Notes under the pieces: model-generated
What the model was told of the DNA's origin: nothing
The model's input: only the letters and a program-made list of their open reading frames with translations
The model's database searches: none
Part shown: one piece after another, positions 54,982 to 64,000 of the stretch
How positions within the stretch are numbered: position 1 is the first letter of the stretch
How the letters are laid out: each line of letters starts with the position of its first letter
Made by a program: the position numbers and the translations under genes
Assembly (NCBI GenBank): GCA_905234455.1
Contig: CAJOIH010000002.1
Span: 1-64,000, forward strand
Direction: 5' to 3'
DNA: 64,000 nt
Source of the DNA: an uncultured Bacteroidales bacterium
GTDB taxonomy: Bacteria > Bacteroidota > Bacteroidia > Bacteroidales > F082

Positions 54982-55788
54982 TTATAAGATTGAAGCAATC
55001 TGGTCGTAGTAATTCTTGCTTACCGGAATGCGTGCCGCATTGGGCACATCCAAGACAGCGTAGGTGAATTCCTTCTCCTTCTGCAACACCTGCACCCGCT
55101 CCCTGTTCACGAAATAGGAGCGGTGGCAGCGTATTAATCCGTATTTGGCACACATGTCCTCAACACGCTTCATCGAACTGCGCAACAGGTAGGTGCTGAT
55201 CTTGCCGTCGTCCAGATAATAGATGCGCAAGTAGTTCTCGTCCGACTGGATGTAAAGCACCGAAGCCTGCGATACAATCAACCGCACCGTGCCCCGCTCG
55301 TCGACGAACCTGATCTTCTCACCCAAGGCCATCCGGTCGGGGTTGCTCAACTCATCTTCTTTTTCCAAAATCGAAAAGTGCTGGTACAGAATGATATACG
55401 GAGCCACCATCGCCATCGCCAAGTAGACGATCGAATAGCCGAAATACATGAAATAGGCTGCGCTTCGGTCAATCGTCAACCATATGTACAACGCAGAGAA
55501 CCCCGAGGCGAAAATGATCTCAAAGAGACACAGGAACCAATACTGCCGCTGGGAGGGCATGTGTTTGCGGCTCACAAACAGCATCGGTATCCTGACAGCC
55601 AACAGCACCCCCAGGATGATGCAGAACACCATCACGATATGAAACGAATACCGCCCGAAAAGGATGTCGTAGCCCTTAAAGGCGAAAGGGCAGAAAAGCA
55701 GCAACAGCCCCAGGGCAAACAGCGGGATGCCGATGATGTGGCCCCAAAAGGCATTGATGGAGAAGATGTTTTTCGGCGGTTGTTTCAT
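54982..55788 (-). CDS. Membrane-anchored LytTR DNA-binding domain protein
   Basis: N-terminal TMs; 'VLYIQSDENYLRIYYLDDGKISTYLLRSSMKRVEDMCAKYGLIRCHRSYFVNRERV'. Confidence 0.88.
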   Translation of the reverse strand: MKQPPKNIFSINAFWGHIIGIPLFALGLLLLFCPFAFKGYDILFGRYSFHIVMVFCIILGVLLAVRIPMLFVSRKHMPSQRQYWFLCLFEIIFASGFSALYIWLTIDRSAAYFMYFGYSIVYLAMAMVAPYIILYQHFSILEKEDELSNPDRMALGEKIRFVDERGTVRLIVSQASVLYIQSDENYLRIYYLDDGKISTYLLRSSMKRVEDMCAKYGLIRCHRSYFVNRERVQVLQKEKEFTYAVLDVPNAARIPVSKNYYDQIASIL

Positions 55789-55796
55789 GGCGTTTT

Positions 55797-56246
55797 TCAG
55801 TGATTGAGGGTTTCAAGACATTCCAACTCGTGCATCTCGATGCGCTCCAGCAGGATGTCGAGCGCCGGCACCTTGCTCAAGTCCATCAGATAGGCATAAG
55901 TCACCCCGTTGAGACCGCGGACGCCCTTCACCAACTGGTTGAGCTTCTCGTCGGTGATGTGCTCGCGCACGATGAGCAGATAGTCGATCTGAGGGTTCAG
56001 CTTGACGCATACGTGCTCCTTGTTGCGCATCGCCACCAAGTTGAAGGCGTTGTGGTTCTCGCCGGCGTTATAGTAGAAGAAGGCATAGGGCAACACATTG
56101 TCCAACAAAATCTCGTTTAAACGTATAAAGTTGAATTTCAATGTGTTATTGAAATGATAAGCCAGTTTGTAATCGACAAGCGTGGAGTTGATGCCGATCA
56201 GATGGATATCGTCAAACGGTGCAACGGTCAGCTTGTTCTTCTTCAT
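55797..56246 (-). CDS. IPExxxVDY family protein
   Basis: 'LVDYKLAYHFNNTLKFNFIRLNEI'; located between rnc and downstream genes with ATGA overlap. Confidence 0.7.
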   Translation of the reverse strand: MKKNKLTVAPFDDIHLIGINSTLVDYKLAYHFNNTLKFNFIRLNEILLDNVLPYAFFYYNAGENHNAFNLVAMRNKEHVCVKLNPQIDYLLIVREHITDEKLNQLVKGVRGLNGVTYAYLMDLSKVPALDILLERIEMHELECLETLNH

Positions 56247-57001
56247 GGCTCCTTGGGTTGTTCGATCTTGATGATTTGCTGCTCCACCAGCATGTTCCAG
56301 GTCTTCTCGGCCGACAGCTGCTCGGCGCCTTTGATGGAATAGTCGGCCCCGTGGGCGTATTCCACCTCGTCGATGACGGTCACCACGTTGTAGAGCCGGT
56401 CCTGACGGCCGCCGACCTTGTCGTCCAGCAGCTTGAAGACGAGGTGCTTCTTCTCCTTCTGCGCCCATTCCAGCAACTTGCTCTTGAAGTTCACGTCGGT
56501 CTGCTCGAGCTGGTCGAGGTCGATATGGATGCGGATGATGCGGTCGATGAGGATGTGCTTGGTGAAGTCATAGCCCCGGTCGAGATAAAGGGCCCCCACA
56601 AAGGCCTCGAAGGCGTTGCCGGTCATCGACTTGAAGCTGGAACGGGCGTCGTGCGAGTAGTGGATCATCTGCTCGAAACCGAGCTTTTGCGACAGCTTGT
56701 TGAGCGAGTTGCGACTTACAATCTTGGAACGCATCTCGGTGAGAAAGCCCTCGGCCTTGGTGGGGAAGAGCCTGAAAAGGTAGTCGGCCACCGCGGCACT
56801 CAGCACGGCGTCACCCAGGTACTCCAGGCGCTCGTTGTTGAGCTTGTAGTTGCCGATACGTTGCTCCGAAGCGGATTTGTGCGTGAAAGCCAGCTCGTAA
56901 AGGGTGATGTTGCGGGGGTAAAAGCCGAAGTCGTTGTGGATGAACTCCGACAGCTTCTTATTCTTTGAAAAGCAATGCGCAAAATAGTCCCTTAATGCCA
57001 T
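56243..57001 (-). CDS. rnc: Ribonuclease III
   Basis: 'NERLEYLGDAVLSAAVADYLF', 'GNAFEAFVGALYLDRGYDFTKHIL', dsRBD at C-terminus. Confidence 0.93.
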   Translation of the reverse strand: MALRDYFAHCFSKNKKLSEFIHNDFGFYPRNITLYELAFTHKSASEQRIGNYKLNNERLEYLGDAVLSAAVADYLFRLFPTKAEGFLTEMRSKIVSRNSLNKLSQKLGFEQMIHYSHDARSSFKSMTGNAFEAFVGALYLDRGYDFTKHILIDRIIRIHIDLDQLEQTDVNFKSKLLEWAQKEKKHLVFKLLDDKVGGRQDRLYNVVTVIDEVEYAHGADYSIKGAEQLSAEKTWNMLVEQQIIKIEQPKEP

Positions 57002-57012
57002 TGCATTCAGTT

Positions 57013-58260
57013 TTAAACGTTGTATTTCTTAAAGAGGAGGGTGGTGTTCTGGCCACCAAAGCCAAAGGCGTTGCTCATGGCGTACTGGAGCTCGCGCTGG
57101 CGTGCCTTGCTGAAGGTAAAATCGAGTTCGGGATCGATCATCGGGTCGTCCTCGAAGTGGTTGATGGTGGGCGGCACGATGCCTTCGCGCAACGCCAGGA
57201 TGGTGGCGATAGCCTCCACGGCGCCGGTGCCTCCAAGGAGGTGCCCGGTCATCGACTTGGTGGAGTTGAGGCTGATGTTGCGGGCGTGGTCGCCAAACAG
57301 CTTCTTGATGGCCCCCACCTCGGCGAGGTCGCCCTGCGGGGTGGAAGTGCCATGGGTGTTGATGTGGTCGATCTCATTCGCGGCAATGCCGGCATCCTTC
57401 AAGGCGCGCTCCATGCTCAGGCAGGCGCCGTAGCCCTCGGGATGCGGGGCGGTGATGTGATAGGCGTCGCCCGACATGCCCGTGCCGACGATCTCGGCAT
57501 AGATGTCGGCACCACGCTTCAGGGCGTGCTCCAAATCCTCCAGCACCACACAGCCGCCGCCTTCGCCCATCACGAAGCCGTCACGGTTCTTGTCGAACGG
57601 CCTCGACGCGGTCAACGGATCGTCGTTGCGTAACGAGAGCGCATGCATGGCGTTGAACCCGCCGATACCTGCCTCACAGATGCCTGCCTCGGCACCACCG
57701 GCCACCACCGCCACAGCCTTGCCGTAACGGATCAGGTCGAAACCGGCAGCAATGGCGTGCGAGGACGAAGCACACGCCGACACCGTGGCAAAATTGGGTC
57801 CCCTGAACCCGTGACGGATCGAGATCACCCCCGCAGGGATGTTCAAGATCATCTTCGGGATGTAATAGGGACTGAAACGCGGCACCATGTCGCCATGGGC
57901 ATGCTCCACCACCTCGTTGTAGAAATGGGTGACGCCGCCAATGCCCGCAGTGAGTACCACACCGACCTCGTCGAAATTGGTGTTCACCGGCGTGAGATGC
58001 GCGTTCTCAATGGCCTCTTCCGCCGCCACAATGTCGAACTGCGCATACAGGTCGTGCTTGCGCACATCCTTGCGGTCGAAGAAGTTCAAGGGATCGTAAC
58101 CCTTGACCTCGGCAGCGAAATGGGTCTTGTAATTGGTATGGTCGAAATGGGTGATCTCGGCCACACCGTTCTTCCCACTGACTAGGCCTTTCCAAAAGTC
58201 CTTGACAGTGTTTCCAATAGGCGTAATGGCTCCTAAACCCGTAACAACAACACGTCTCAT
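57013..58260 (-). CDS. fabF: Beta-ketoacyl-ACP synthase II
   Basis: 'VVVTGLGAITPIGNTV', 'FATVSACASSSHAIAAG', 'NTHGTSTPQGD', 'STKSMTGHLLGGTGAVEA'. Confidence 0.95.
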   Translation of the reverse strand: MRRVVVTGLGAITPIGNTVKDFWKGLVSGKNGVAEITHFDHTNYKTHFAAEVKGYDPLNFFDRKDVRKHDLYAQFDIVAAEEAIENAHLTPVNTNFDEVGVVLTAGIGGVTHFYNEVVEHAHGDMVPRFSPYYIPKMILNIPAGVISIRHGFRGPNFATVSACASSSHAIAAGFDLIRYGKAVAVVAGGAEAGICEAGIGGFNAMHALSLRNDDPLTASRPFDKNRDGFVMGEGGGCVVLEDLEHALKRGADIYAEIVGTGMSGDAYHITAPHPEGYGACLSMERALKDAGIAANEIDHINTHGTSTPQGDLAEVGAIKKLFGDHARNISLNSTKSMTGHLLGGTGAVEAIATILALREGIVPPTINHFEDDPMIDPELDFTFSKARQRELQYAMSNAFGFGGQNTTLLFKKYNV

Positions 58261-58282
58261 AATGATGGAATTTAGAAGTCAA

Positions 58283-58325
58283 AAGTCAGGAGTCGGGAAG
58301 GATTCCTCCTTCGGCCTCCTGACTT
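58283..58325. other. Intergenic inverted repeat between acpP and fabF
   Basis: aagtcaggag ... ctcctgactt, 10-bp perfect arms. Confidence 0.6.
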
Positions 58326-58340
58326 CTGTCTTGTTTTAAA

Positions 58341-58595
58341 TTATGCGTTCTTCTTCTGTTCTTCTTCAATCAGCCTGATCACATCACCTACAGTGACGAT
58401 GTTCTCCTGCTGGTCGTCGGGAATGGCGATACCGAACTTCTTCTCGAAGTCGAGCATCAGCTCAACAGTGTCCAGGGAGTCAGCACCAAGGTCATTGGTG
58501 AAACTGGCGTCCATAGTGACTTCTGATTCGTTCACACCCAGCTTTTCGGCAATCATGGGCACAATTTGTTCTGCAATTTCTGACATAGTTTTCAA
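58341..58595 (-). CDS. acpP: Acyl carrier protein
   Basis: '[32 protein letters not shown]'. Confidence 0.95.
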   Translation of the reverse strand: MKTMSEIAEQIVPMIAEKLGVNESEVTMDASFTNDLGADSLDTVELMLDFEKKFGIAIPDDQQENIVTVGDVIRLIEEEQKKNA

Positions 58596-58713
58596 TTTTT
58601 TTGATTAAAAATAAAATGCTCTCGTTATCAAAATATCCTGCAAAAATACGATAAAATTTCTATACCCACAAAATTTTTCTCGTTTTTTGTATCTTTACCA
58701 AAAATTTTCCACC

Positions 58714-61215
58714 ATGGACCAACCGGTTAAAAAGCTGTTTCTGCTTGATGCTTATGCATTGATATACAGGGCGTTCTTTGCCTTGAGCAAACGTCCCGCC
58801 GTCAACTCGAAAGGCCTCAACACCTCCGCCGTCATGGGCTTCCTCAACACCCTCTACGACGTGCTCCGCAACGAAAAACCCACCCACATCGGCGTAGCCT
58901 TCGACCTCTCGGCACCCACAGTGCGTGCCCAGGAGTTCTCCGAATACAAAGCCAACCGCGAGTCGATGCCCGACGACCTCCGCGCCTCCATACCTTATAT
59001 ATTAAGGCTGATCGAGGGCTTCAACATCCCCGTATACGCTGCCGAGGGCTATGAGGCCGACGACGTCATCGGCACCCTGTCGCACAAAGCGGAACAAGCA
59101 GGCTTCGTCACCTATATGATGACCCCCGACAAGGACTTCGGACAGCTGGTCACCGACCGTGTCTTCATCTACAAACCTGCCAAGTTCGGCGCCCCGGCGC
59201 AGGTGCTGGGCCCCAAGGAGATCTGCGAGAAATACGGCATCGCCACACCCACCCAGCTGATCGACATCCTCGGACTGTGGGGCGACGCCTCCGACAACAT
59301 CCCGGGCATCCCAGGCATCGGCGAGAAAAACGCCTCCCTGCTGATCGGCAAATACGGCAGCGTCGAGAACGTCATCGCCCATGCCGACGAACTCAAAGGC
59401 AAACAGCAGGAAAACGTACGCAACTTCGCCGAACAAGGCCTCCTCTCCAAACACCTGGCCACCATCATGCTCGACGCCCCCGTCGACTTCAACCCCTCCG
59501 AACTCGAACTCAACGAACCCGACTTCCCCGCCCTGCTGACCCTCTTCGACGAACTGGAATTCCGCACCTTCAAACAACGCTTCATCCGCGACTACAACAT
59601 CCCCGAGAACACCATAAATAAATCAACGCAAGCGATAGCGCAGCGTGGGGCCTCACCCCATCTCTCTCTTTCTGCATCCCCGTTAGGGGATGCTACTCCC
59701 ATCGCCATCCTTACTGACCCCTCCATCGTCAAAGTCGGCTATAACCTCAAGCCCACCCTCACCGCCCTCCGCAAACGCGGCCTCACCCCCCAAGGCCCCC
59801 TCTTCGACGTGATGATCGCCCACTACCTCATCGAACCCGAACAACGCCATACCCTCGACTACCTCTCCGAAGTCTACCTCCATAAGACCTACAACCCCAT
59901 GGGCAACCTCTGGAACCCCGACGAAAACGACGAAACCATCATCGAACTCTATAAGGTGTTCCAACCCATATTGCAACAAAACGGCCTCGAACAGCTGTTC
60001 TACCAGATCGAGATGCCCCTCGTCCACGTCCTCGGCGTCATGGAAGACAACGGCGTGAAGATCGACAGCGACAACCTCAAAGGCATCAGCCAGGAGTTCG
60101 GACAACATATCCGCGAACTCGAAAACCAAATCTATGGGATGGCAGGCGTCACCTTCAACATCGCCTCGCCCAAACAACTGGGTGAGGTGCTCTTCGAGAA
60201 ACTGCAACTCGACCCCAAGGCCAAGAAGACCCGCACGGGACAATATGCCACAGGGGAGGAGGTGCTCCAAAAACTGGAAGGCAAACACCCCATCATCCAG
60301 GCCATCCTCGAATACCGCTCCTACACCAAGCTCAAGTCAACCTACCTCGACGCCCTGCCGGCCCTCATCAACCCCAAGGACGGCCTCATCCACACCTCGT
60401 TCAACCAGGCAGTCACCGCCACGGGACGCCTCAGCTCCAACAACCCCAACCTCCAGAACATCCCAGTGCGCACCGCCAAAGGCCGTGAGATCCGCCGGGC
60501 CTTCGTGCCCCGCGGCCCCGAATATACGCTCATGGCGGCCGACTACTCCCAGATCGAACTCCGCATCATCGCCCACCTTAGCCAAGACCCGGCCATGATC
60601 GCCGATTTCAACCTCGGCCACGACATCCATGCCGCCACCGCCGCCAAGGTGTTCCACGTGCCGTTGGACCAAGTCACCAAGGAACAGCGTAGCCGCGCCA
60701 AGGCAGTCAACTTCGGCATCATCTACGGCATGTCGGCCTTCGGCCTTGCCCAACGCATGGAGATCTCACGCAGCGAAGCCTCCGACATCATCAAGAAATA
60801 CTTCGAGGAATATGCGGGCATCAAGGAATACATGAACCGCAGCATCGCCCTGGCTAGGGAACGGGGCTACGCCGAGACCATTCTCGGACGCCGCCGTTAC
60901 CTCCGCGACATCAACGCCGCCAACGGCACGGTGCGTAGCTTCGCCGAACGCAACGCCATCAACGCACCCATCCAAGGATCCTCGGCCGACATGATCAAAA
61001 TCGCCATGATCGGCATCCAACAGGAGATAGAACGCCTCCACCTTCAGTCCAAGATGATCCTTCAAGTCCACGACGAACTGGTCTTCGATGCCCACCTCGA
61101 CGAACTCGACACCCTCAAAACCCTGGTCAACGAAAAAATGGTCACCGCCATGCCCCTGTCCGTCCCCGTCATCGTCGAAATCAACACGGGTTCCAACTGG
61201 CTCGAAGCCCACTAA
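58714..61215 (+). CDS. polA: DNA polymerase I with truncated/degenerate 3'-5' exonuclease domain
   Basis: 5' nuclease domain and complete polymerase motifs 'MAADYSQIELRIIAHLSQDPAM', 'RSRAKAVNFGIIYGMSAFGLAQ', 'ILQVHDELVFDA'. Confidence 0.93.
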   Translation: MDQPVKKLFLLDAYALIYRAFFALSKRPAVNSKGLNTSAVMGFLNTLYDVLRNEKPTHIGVAFDLSAPTVRAQEFSEYKANRESMPDDLRASIPYILRLIEGFNIPVYAAEGYEADDVIGTLSHKAEQAGFVTYMMTPDKDFGQLVTDRVFIYKPAKFGAPAQVLGPKEICEKYGIATPTQLIDILGLWGDASDNIPGIPGIGEKNASLLIGKYGSVENVIAHADELKGKQQENVRNFAEQGLLSKHLATIMLDAPVDFNPSELELNEPDFPALLTLFDELEFRTFKQRFIRDYNIPENTINKSTQAIAQRGASPHLSLSASPLGDATPIAILTDPSIVKVGYNLKPTLTALRKRGLTPQGPLFDVMIAHYLIEPEQRHTLDYLSEVYLHKTYNPMGNLWNPDENDETIIELYKVFQPILQQNGLEQLFYQIEMPLVHVLGVMEDNGVKIDSDNLKGISQEFGQHIRELENQIYGMAGVTFNIASPKQLGEVLFEKLQLDPKAKKTRTGQYATGEEVLQKLEGKHPIIQAILEYRSYTKLKSTYLDALPALINPKDGLIHTSFNQAVTATGRLSSNNPNLQNIPVRTAKGREIRRAFVPRGPEYTLMAADYSQIELRIIAHLSQDPAMIADFNLGHDIHAATAAKVFHVPLDQVTKEQRSRAKAVNFGIIYGMSAFGLAQRMEISRSEASDIIKKYFEEYAGIKEYMNRSIALARERGYAETILGRRRYLRDINAANGTVRSFAERNAINAPIQGSSADMIKIAMIGIQQEIERLHLQSKMILQVHDELVFDAHLDELDTLKTLVNEKMVTAMPLSVPVIVEINTGSNWLEAH
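59646..59693 (+). repeat. Two tandem hairpins within polA coding sequence
   Basis: tgggg-cctca-cccca and gcatcccc-gtta-ggggatgc. Confidence 0.75.
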
Positions 61216-62379
61216 TTATTGAATCTTTATGCCTTTGATAATGACCTTTTTATCGTCCGATAGGGTGGTGGCAAACAAAAACACCTGATCGCCGTCCCCG
61301 ATCTTCAATTGCTTCCGTAACTCCGCCACAGTCATGGGGAAATTGCGCACCGCGATGCTGGCCTTTTCGACGCCTTCCAACAGCGTCTTCGCCTTCTTGC
61401 CATACAACGCCCAATCCTCCACCTCAAAAATACGGCCCGGGAAACCCGGAATCAACAAGTCGGAGGTGTAAAGATGGCTGTTGCGATGCAACTGTTCCAC
61501 CCCATAACGCTCCGTCAACAACCGGTAGCACCCGCCTTTCATCACGGCGGCATTGGGCTCGTATAGATACCGCCCCACTTCCTTCGCCAGCTGCAACCCC
61601 GAGGCTTTCTCCGCTTCCATGGTGAAGGTCACCGGAGGCTGCGGGCTCTCCAGGTTCACGCACACGAACGTGGGACGCCCTTCAAACGCGGCTTCCATAA
61701 TGAAAAGCAACTCTTTGCATTCGTTGCCCACGGCCACCACATGAACCTCCTTGACATGATGCAACTCGTTCAAAGCCAAGCTGATATCTAACATAGGAGA
61801 CAGTTTCACCATCACTCGCTTCGCTTTCTGTAGCATCAACGTCTGAAGTTCCACCACATTGGGACTGCAGTCGGCTACACTCACCACCTTCCTGCCATGG
61901 ACGTCCCGCCGTGCCGGGTCGAGGAAGATCCCATCCAAAGGCTCACAATGGTGTAAATACTCCTCCGCCGACATAGGATTGATCCGAGTCACCATCGCAT
62001 CTGACAAAACCCCGAAATTATGCTCTGCCAGCGCGCATAGCTCCTCGCTCACCTCCACATAATCGCAATGCTGGAAGTTCTGTGAGATAAAATAGCAATC
62101 CACCCCCAACCCGCCGGTGAGGTCGGCAAAACGCCCTCCACCCAGCAACGAAGCCTTATATCGCGCCGTCGCCTCCGACGAGCATTGCTCGATGGAGAGA
62201 TGCGCCGGAAACAGCAAATCGGGGTTGTCGGCCCACGACGGCACCTTCTTCCGAAGCAACTGACGGGCCGCTATTTGACGCAATGCCAAGGCCATGTCGA
62301 CCTTGGCATTGTGGTGTTTCAAAGCCAATTCATGCACATCGTCAAACAAATGCGCTTCGATGAATTGCCTTGTGTCCAT
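61216..62379 (-). CDS. Class I SAM-dependent methyltransferase (THUMP-like)
   Basis: 'RFADLTGGLGVDCYFISQNFQHCDYVEVSEELCALAEHNF', 'DGIFLDPARRD'; overlaps upstream stop (TAATG). Confidence 0.82.
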   Translation of the reverse strand: MDTRQFIEAHLFDDVHELALKHHNAKVDMALALRQIAARQLLRKKVPSWADNPDLLFPAHLSIEQCSSEATARYKASLLGGGRFADLTGGLGVDCYFISQNFQHCDYVEVSEELCALAEHNFGVLSDAMVTRINPMSAEEYLHHCEPLDGIFLDPARRDVHGRKVVSVADCSPNVVELQTLMLQKAKRVMVKLSPMLDISLALNELHHVKEVHVVAVGNECKELLFIMEAAFEGRPTFVCVNLESPQPPVTFTMEAEKASGLQLAKEVGRYLYEPNAAVMKGGCYRLLTERYGVEQLHRNSHLYTSDLLIPGFPGRIFEVEDWALYGKKAKTLLEGVEKASIAVRNFPMTVAELRKQLKIGDGDQVFLFATTLSDDKKVIIKGIKIQ

Positions 62380-63773
62380 TAAAGTTTCTTGAGCGCGGCC
62401 ACTTCCTGATCGCTGAGGAAACGCCATTCGCCACGGGGCAGTTTGTATTTGTCGAGACCGGCAAACATCACGCGGTCGAGCTTCAGGACGTCGTAGCCGA
62501 GATGCTCGAAAATGCGGCGCACAATGCGGTTGCGGCCCGAGTGGAGCTTGATGCCCACGCTCTTCTTGCTGTCGTCGTCGGCATCGTAGGCGATCTCATC
62601 GGGGATGATCATGCCGTCGTCAAGGTCCAGCCCGTCGGCAATGCGGAGCATGTCGTTGCGGGTGAGGGGCTTGTCGAGCACCACGTGATAGAGCTTCGAG
62701 ATCTCGCTGCTGGGATGGGTGAGCTTCTTGGCCAAGTCGCCGTCGTTGGTGAGCAACAGCAAGCCGGTGGTGTTCTTGTCGAGACGGCCTACCGGGAAGA
62801 TGCGCTCGGGACAAGCGTCCTTCACCAGCTCCATCACGGTGACGCGACCCTCGGGATCGTCGGCCGTGGTGATGTAGCCCTTAGGCTTGTTGAGTAGCAG
62901 GTAACGAAGCTTCTCACGGTTGAGGGTCTGCCCTCCGTACATCACTTTGTCGTTGGTCTTCACCTTGTAGCCCATGGTGGTCACCACCTCGCCGTTCACG
63001 GTGACGCAGCCGGCCTTGATGAGCTCGTCGGCCTCGCGGCGCGAACATACGCCACAGTCGGCCAGGTATTTGTTCAGACGGATCTCGCCAGTGGCAGCGG
63101 GACGGTCATACAACGGGTCTTTTTCTCTTACATAGCCCTTGCGGCCTCTTCTCGGAGCCTCCTCCTCATAATCGTCGCGACGACGGCCTCTCGGTCGCTC
63201 CTCCTTGTCGCCATAGCTGCGACGCGGACGGTCCTCGTCCTCGAATTTTCTGCGAGGCCGCTCCTCATCGTCGTGGAACCGACGGCGGGGTCTTTCTTCC
63301 TCACGGTCATTGAATTTGCGACGGGGACGGTCGTCTCCCTCAAACTTCCGACGCGGACGGTCCTCATCCTCGAACCTGCGGCGTGGACGGTCCTCCTCTC
63401 GGTCATTGAACCTTCTGCGAGGCTTTTCCTCATCGTCATGGAACCGACGGCGGGGACGCTCTTCGTTGTCATTGAACTTCCGACGGGGACGGTCCTCATC
63501 CTCAAATCTGCGGCGTGGACGGTCCTCGTCCTCAAATCTTCTGCGAGGCTTTTCCTCATCGTCATGGAACCGACGACGGGGCTTCTCCTCACTGTCGTTG
63601 AATCTGCGGCGTTCACCTCTCGGCTTATCGCCAAACTTTCTCTCTTTACGCGGTCCTTCCTCATCACCGTCACGGTGGGAGATCTTGAAGGACTTGCCCT
63701 GCAGGAACTCTTCCTTGTGTTCCACGGGCCTCCTGGAGCGCGGACGCTTTCCAGTGTTTCCTTGTTCTGTCAT
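62379..63773 (-). CDS. RluB-like rRNA pseudouridine synthase with repetitive Arg-rich N-terminus
   Basis: S4 domain 'IRLNKYLADCGVCSRREADELIKAGCVTVNG', 'VGRLDKNTTGLLLLTNDGDLA', 'SGRNRIVRRIFEHLGYDVLKLDRV'. Confidence 0.92.
   Translation of the reverse strand: MTEQGNTGKRPRSRRPVEHKEEFLQGKSFKISHRDGDEEGPRKERKFGDKPRGERRRFNDSEEKPRRRFHDDEEKPRRRFEDEDRPRRRFEDEDRPRRKFNDNEERPRRRFHDDEEKPRRRFNDREEDRPRRRFEDEDRPRRKFEGDDRPRRKFNDREEERPRRRFHDDEERPRRKFEDEDRPRRSYGDKEERPRGRRRDDYEEEAPRRGRKGYVREKDPLYDRPAATGEIRLNKYLADCGVCSRREADELIKAGCVTVNGEVVTTMGYKVKTNDKVMYGGQTLNREKLRYLLLNKPKGYITTADDPEGRVTVMELVKDACPERIFPVGRLDKNTTGLLLLTNDGDLAKKLTHPSSEISKLYHVVLDKPLTRNDMLRIADGLDLDDGMIIPDEIAYDADDDSKKSVGIKLHSGRNRIVRRIFEHLGYDVLKLDRVMFAGLDKYKLPRGEWRFLSDQEVAALKKL
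63190..63610 (-). repeat. In-frame degenerate tandem repeats (10-12 aa: RPRRRFEDED-like)
   Basis: RRRFEDEDRPRRRFEDEDRPRRKFNDNEERPRRRFHDDEEKPRRRF... Confidence 0.85.
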
Positions 63774-63816
63774 TAGTATGTGAATTGAAATGGGCGGCAA
63801 AAGTAGTAAAATTTTG

Positions 63817-64000
63817 TCAAACCCGTGCCTTTTTCTCAATCTTTTCTTTCTGCATCATCTGGAAACTGTTGTACAGATTCTGCCAAATCACGTACAAAGT
63901 CGGAACAATGCAACTCAAGTCCAAAAGGAAGGTCTGCGCCATCCAAATGGCCAAAACAGTGTTCTTCTGCCCCAAAGCCTGACCCCCAGCCACACGGTCG
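63817..64000 (-). CDS. C-terminal part of a membrane protein, truncated by window edge
   Basis: Open to edge: 'DRVAGGQALGQKNTVLAIWMAQTFLLDLSCIVPTLYVIWQNLYNSFQMMQKEKIEKKARV*'. Confidence 0.6.
   Translation of the reverse strand, partial: DRVAGGQALGQKNTVLAIWMAQTFLLDLSCIVPTLYVIWQNLYNSFQMMQKEKIEKKARV

Noticed and set aside
55797-56468. 223-aa ORF as one protein
   Set aside because: N-terminal part is out-of-frame rnc; the real start is MKKNK at 56246
63190-63610. Possible CRISPR-like regular repeats
   Set aside because: Repeats are in-frame coding repeats of the pseudouridine synthase, degenerate and without unique spacers
1-64000. tRNA or rRNA genes
   Set aside because: No cloverleaf or rRNA-like stretch recognised on reading; a tRNAscan run would be needed to exclude formally

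Overview
Window from a Bacteroidales-type genome (TAnnTTTG -7 promoters, T9SS sorting tail, GH92/GH97 enzymes, IPExxxVDY, DUF4270, S46 peptidase). All calls are from reading the sequence and the ORF track; no searches were run. About 30-64 kb is mostly housekeeping: trkA/trkH, metG, mnmA, tatA, pheS, meaB, glnA, rnc, fabF, acpP, polA and an rluB-like gene. About 6.6-28.5 kb is an accessory/defence region with four main parts. (1) A 1565-aa exonuclease-RecQ-UvrD fusion helicase is followed 9 nt later by a DUF5131 radical-SAM-like gene; the pair is bracketed by 23-bp near-identical direct repeats. (2) A free-standing DUF1016 (YhcG-like) PD-(D/E)XK nuclease gene. (3) An 8-gene overlapping operon resembles a LlaJI-type R-M system (two C5 methyltransferases, McrB-like R1, LlaJI-like R2, frameshifted Vsr), with a DUF262+HEPN pair between the methyltransferases and a second DUF1016 nuclease between R1 and R2. 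(4) A mosaic zone (23.9-27.6 kb) has an AAA/DUF4143 ATPase cassette inserted after a 16-codon pfkB-like stub whose start is duplicated on the downstream HAD gene. Other notable structures: a perfect 78-bp inverted repeat around a truncated GIY-YIG ORF plus yraN; palindromes inside coding sequence in DUF1016 and polA, where polA also lacks proofreading motifs; dispersed repeats that supply gene 3' ends; and a frameshift in metG that probably marks an assembly or sequencing error. No tRNA, rRNA or CRISPR array was recognised.
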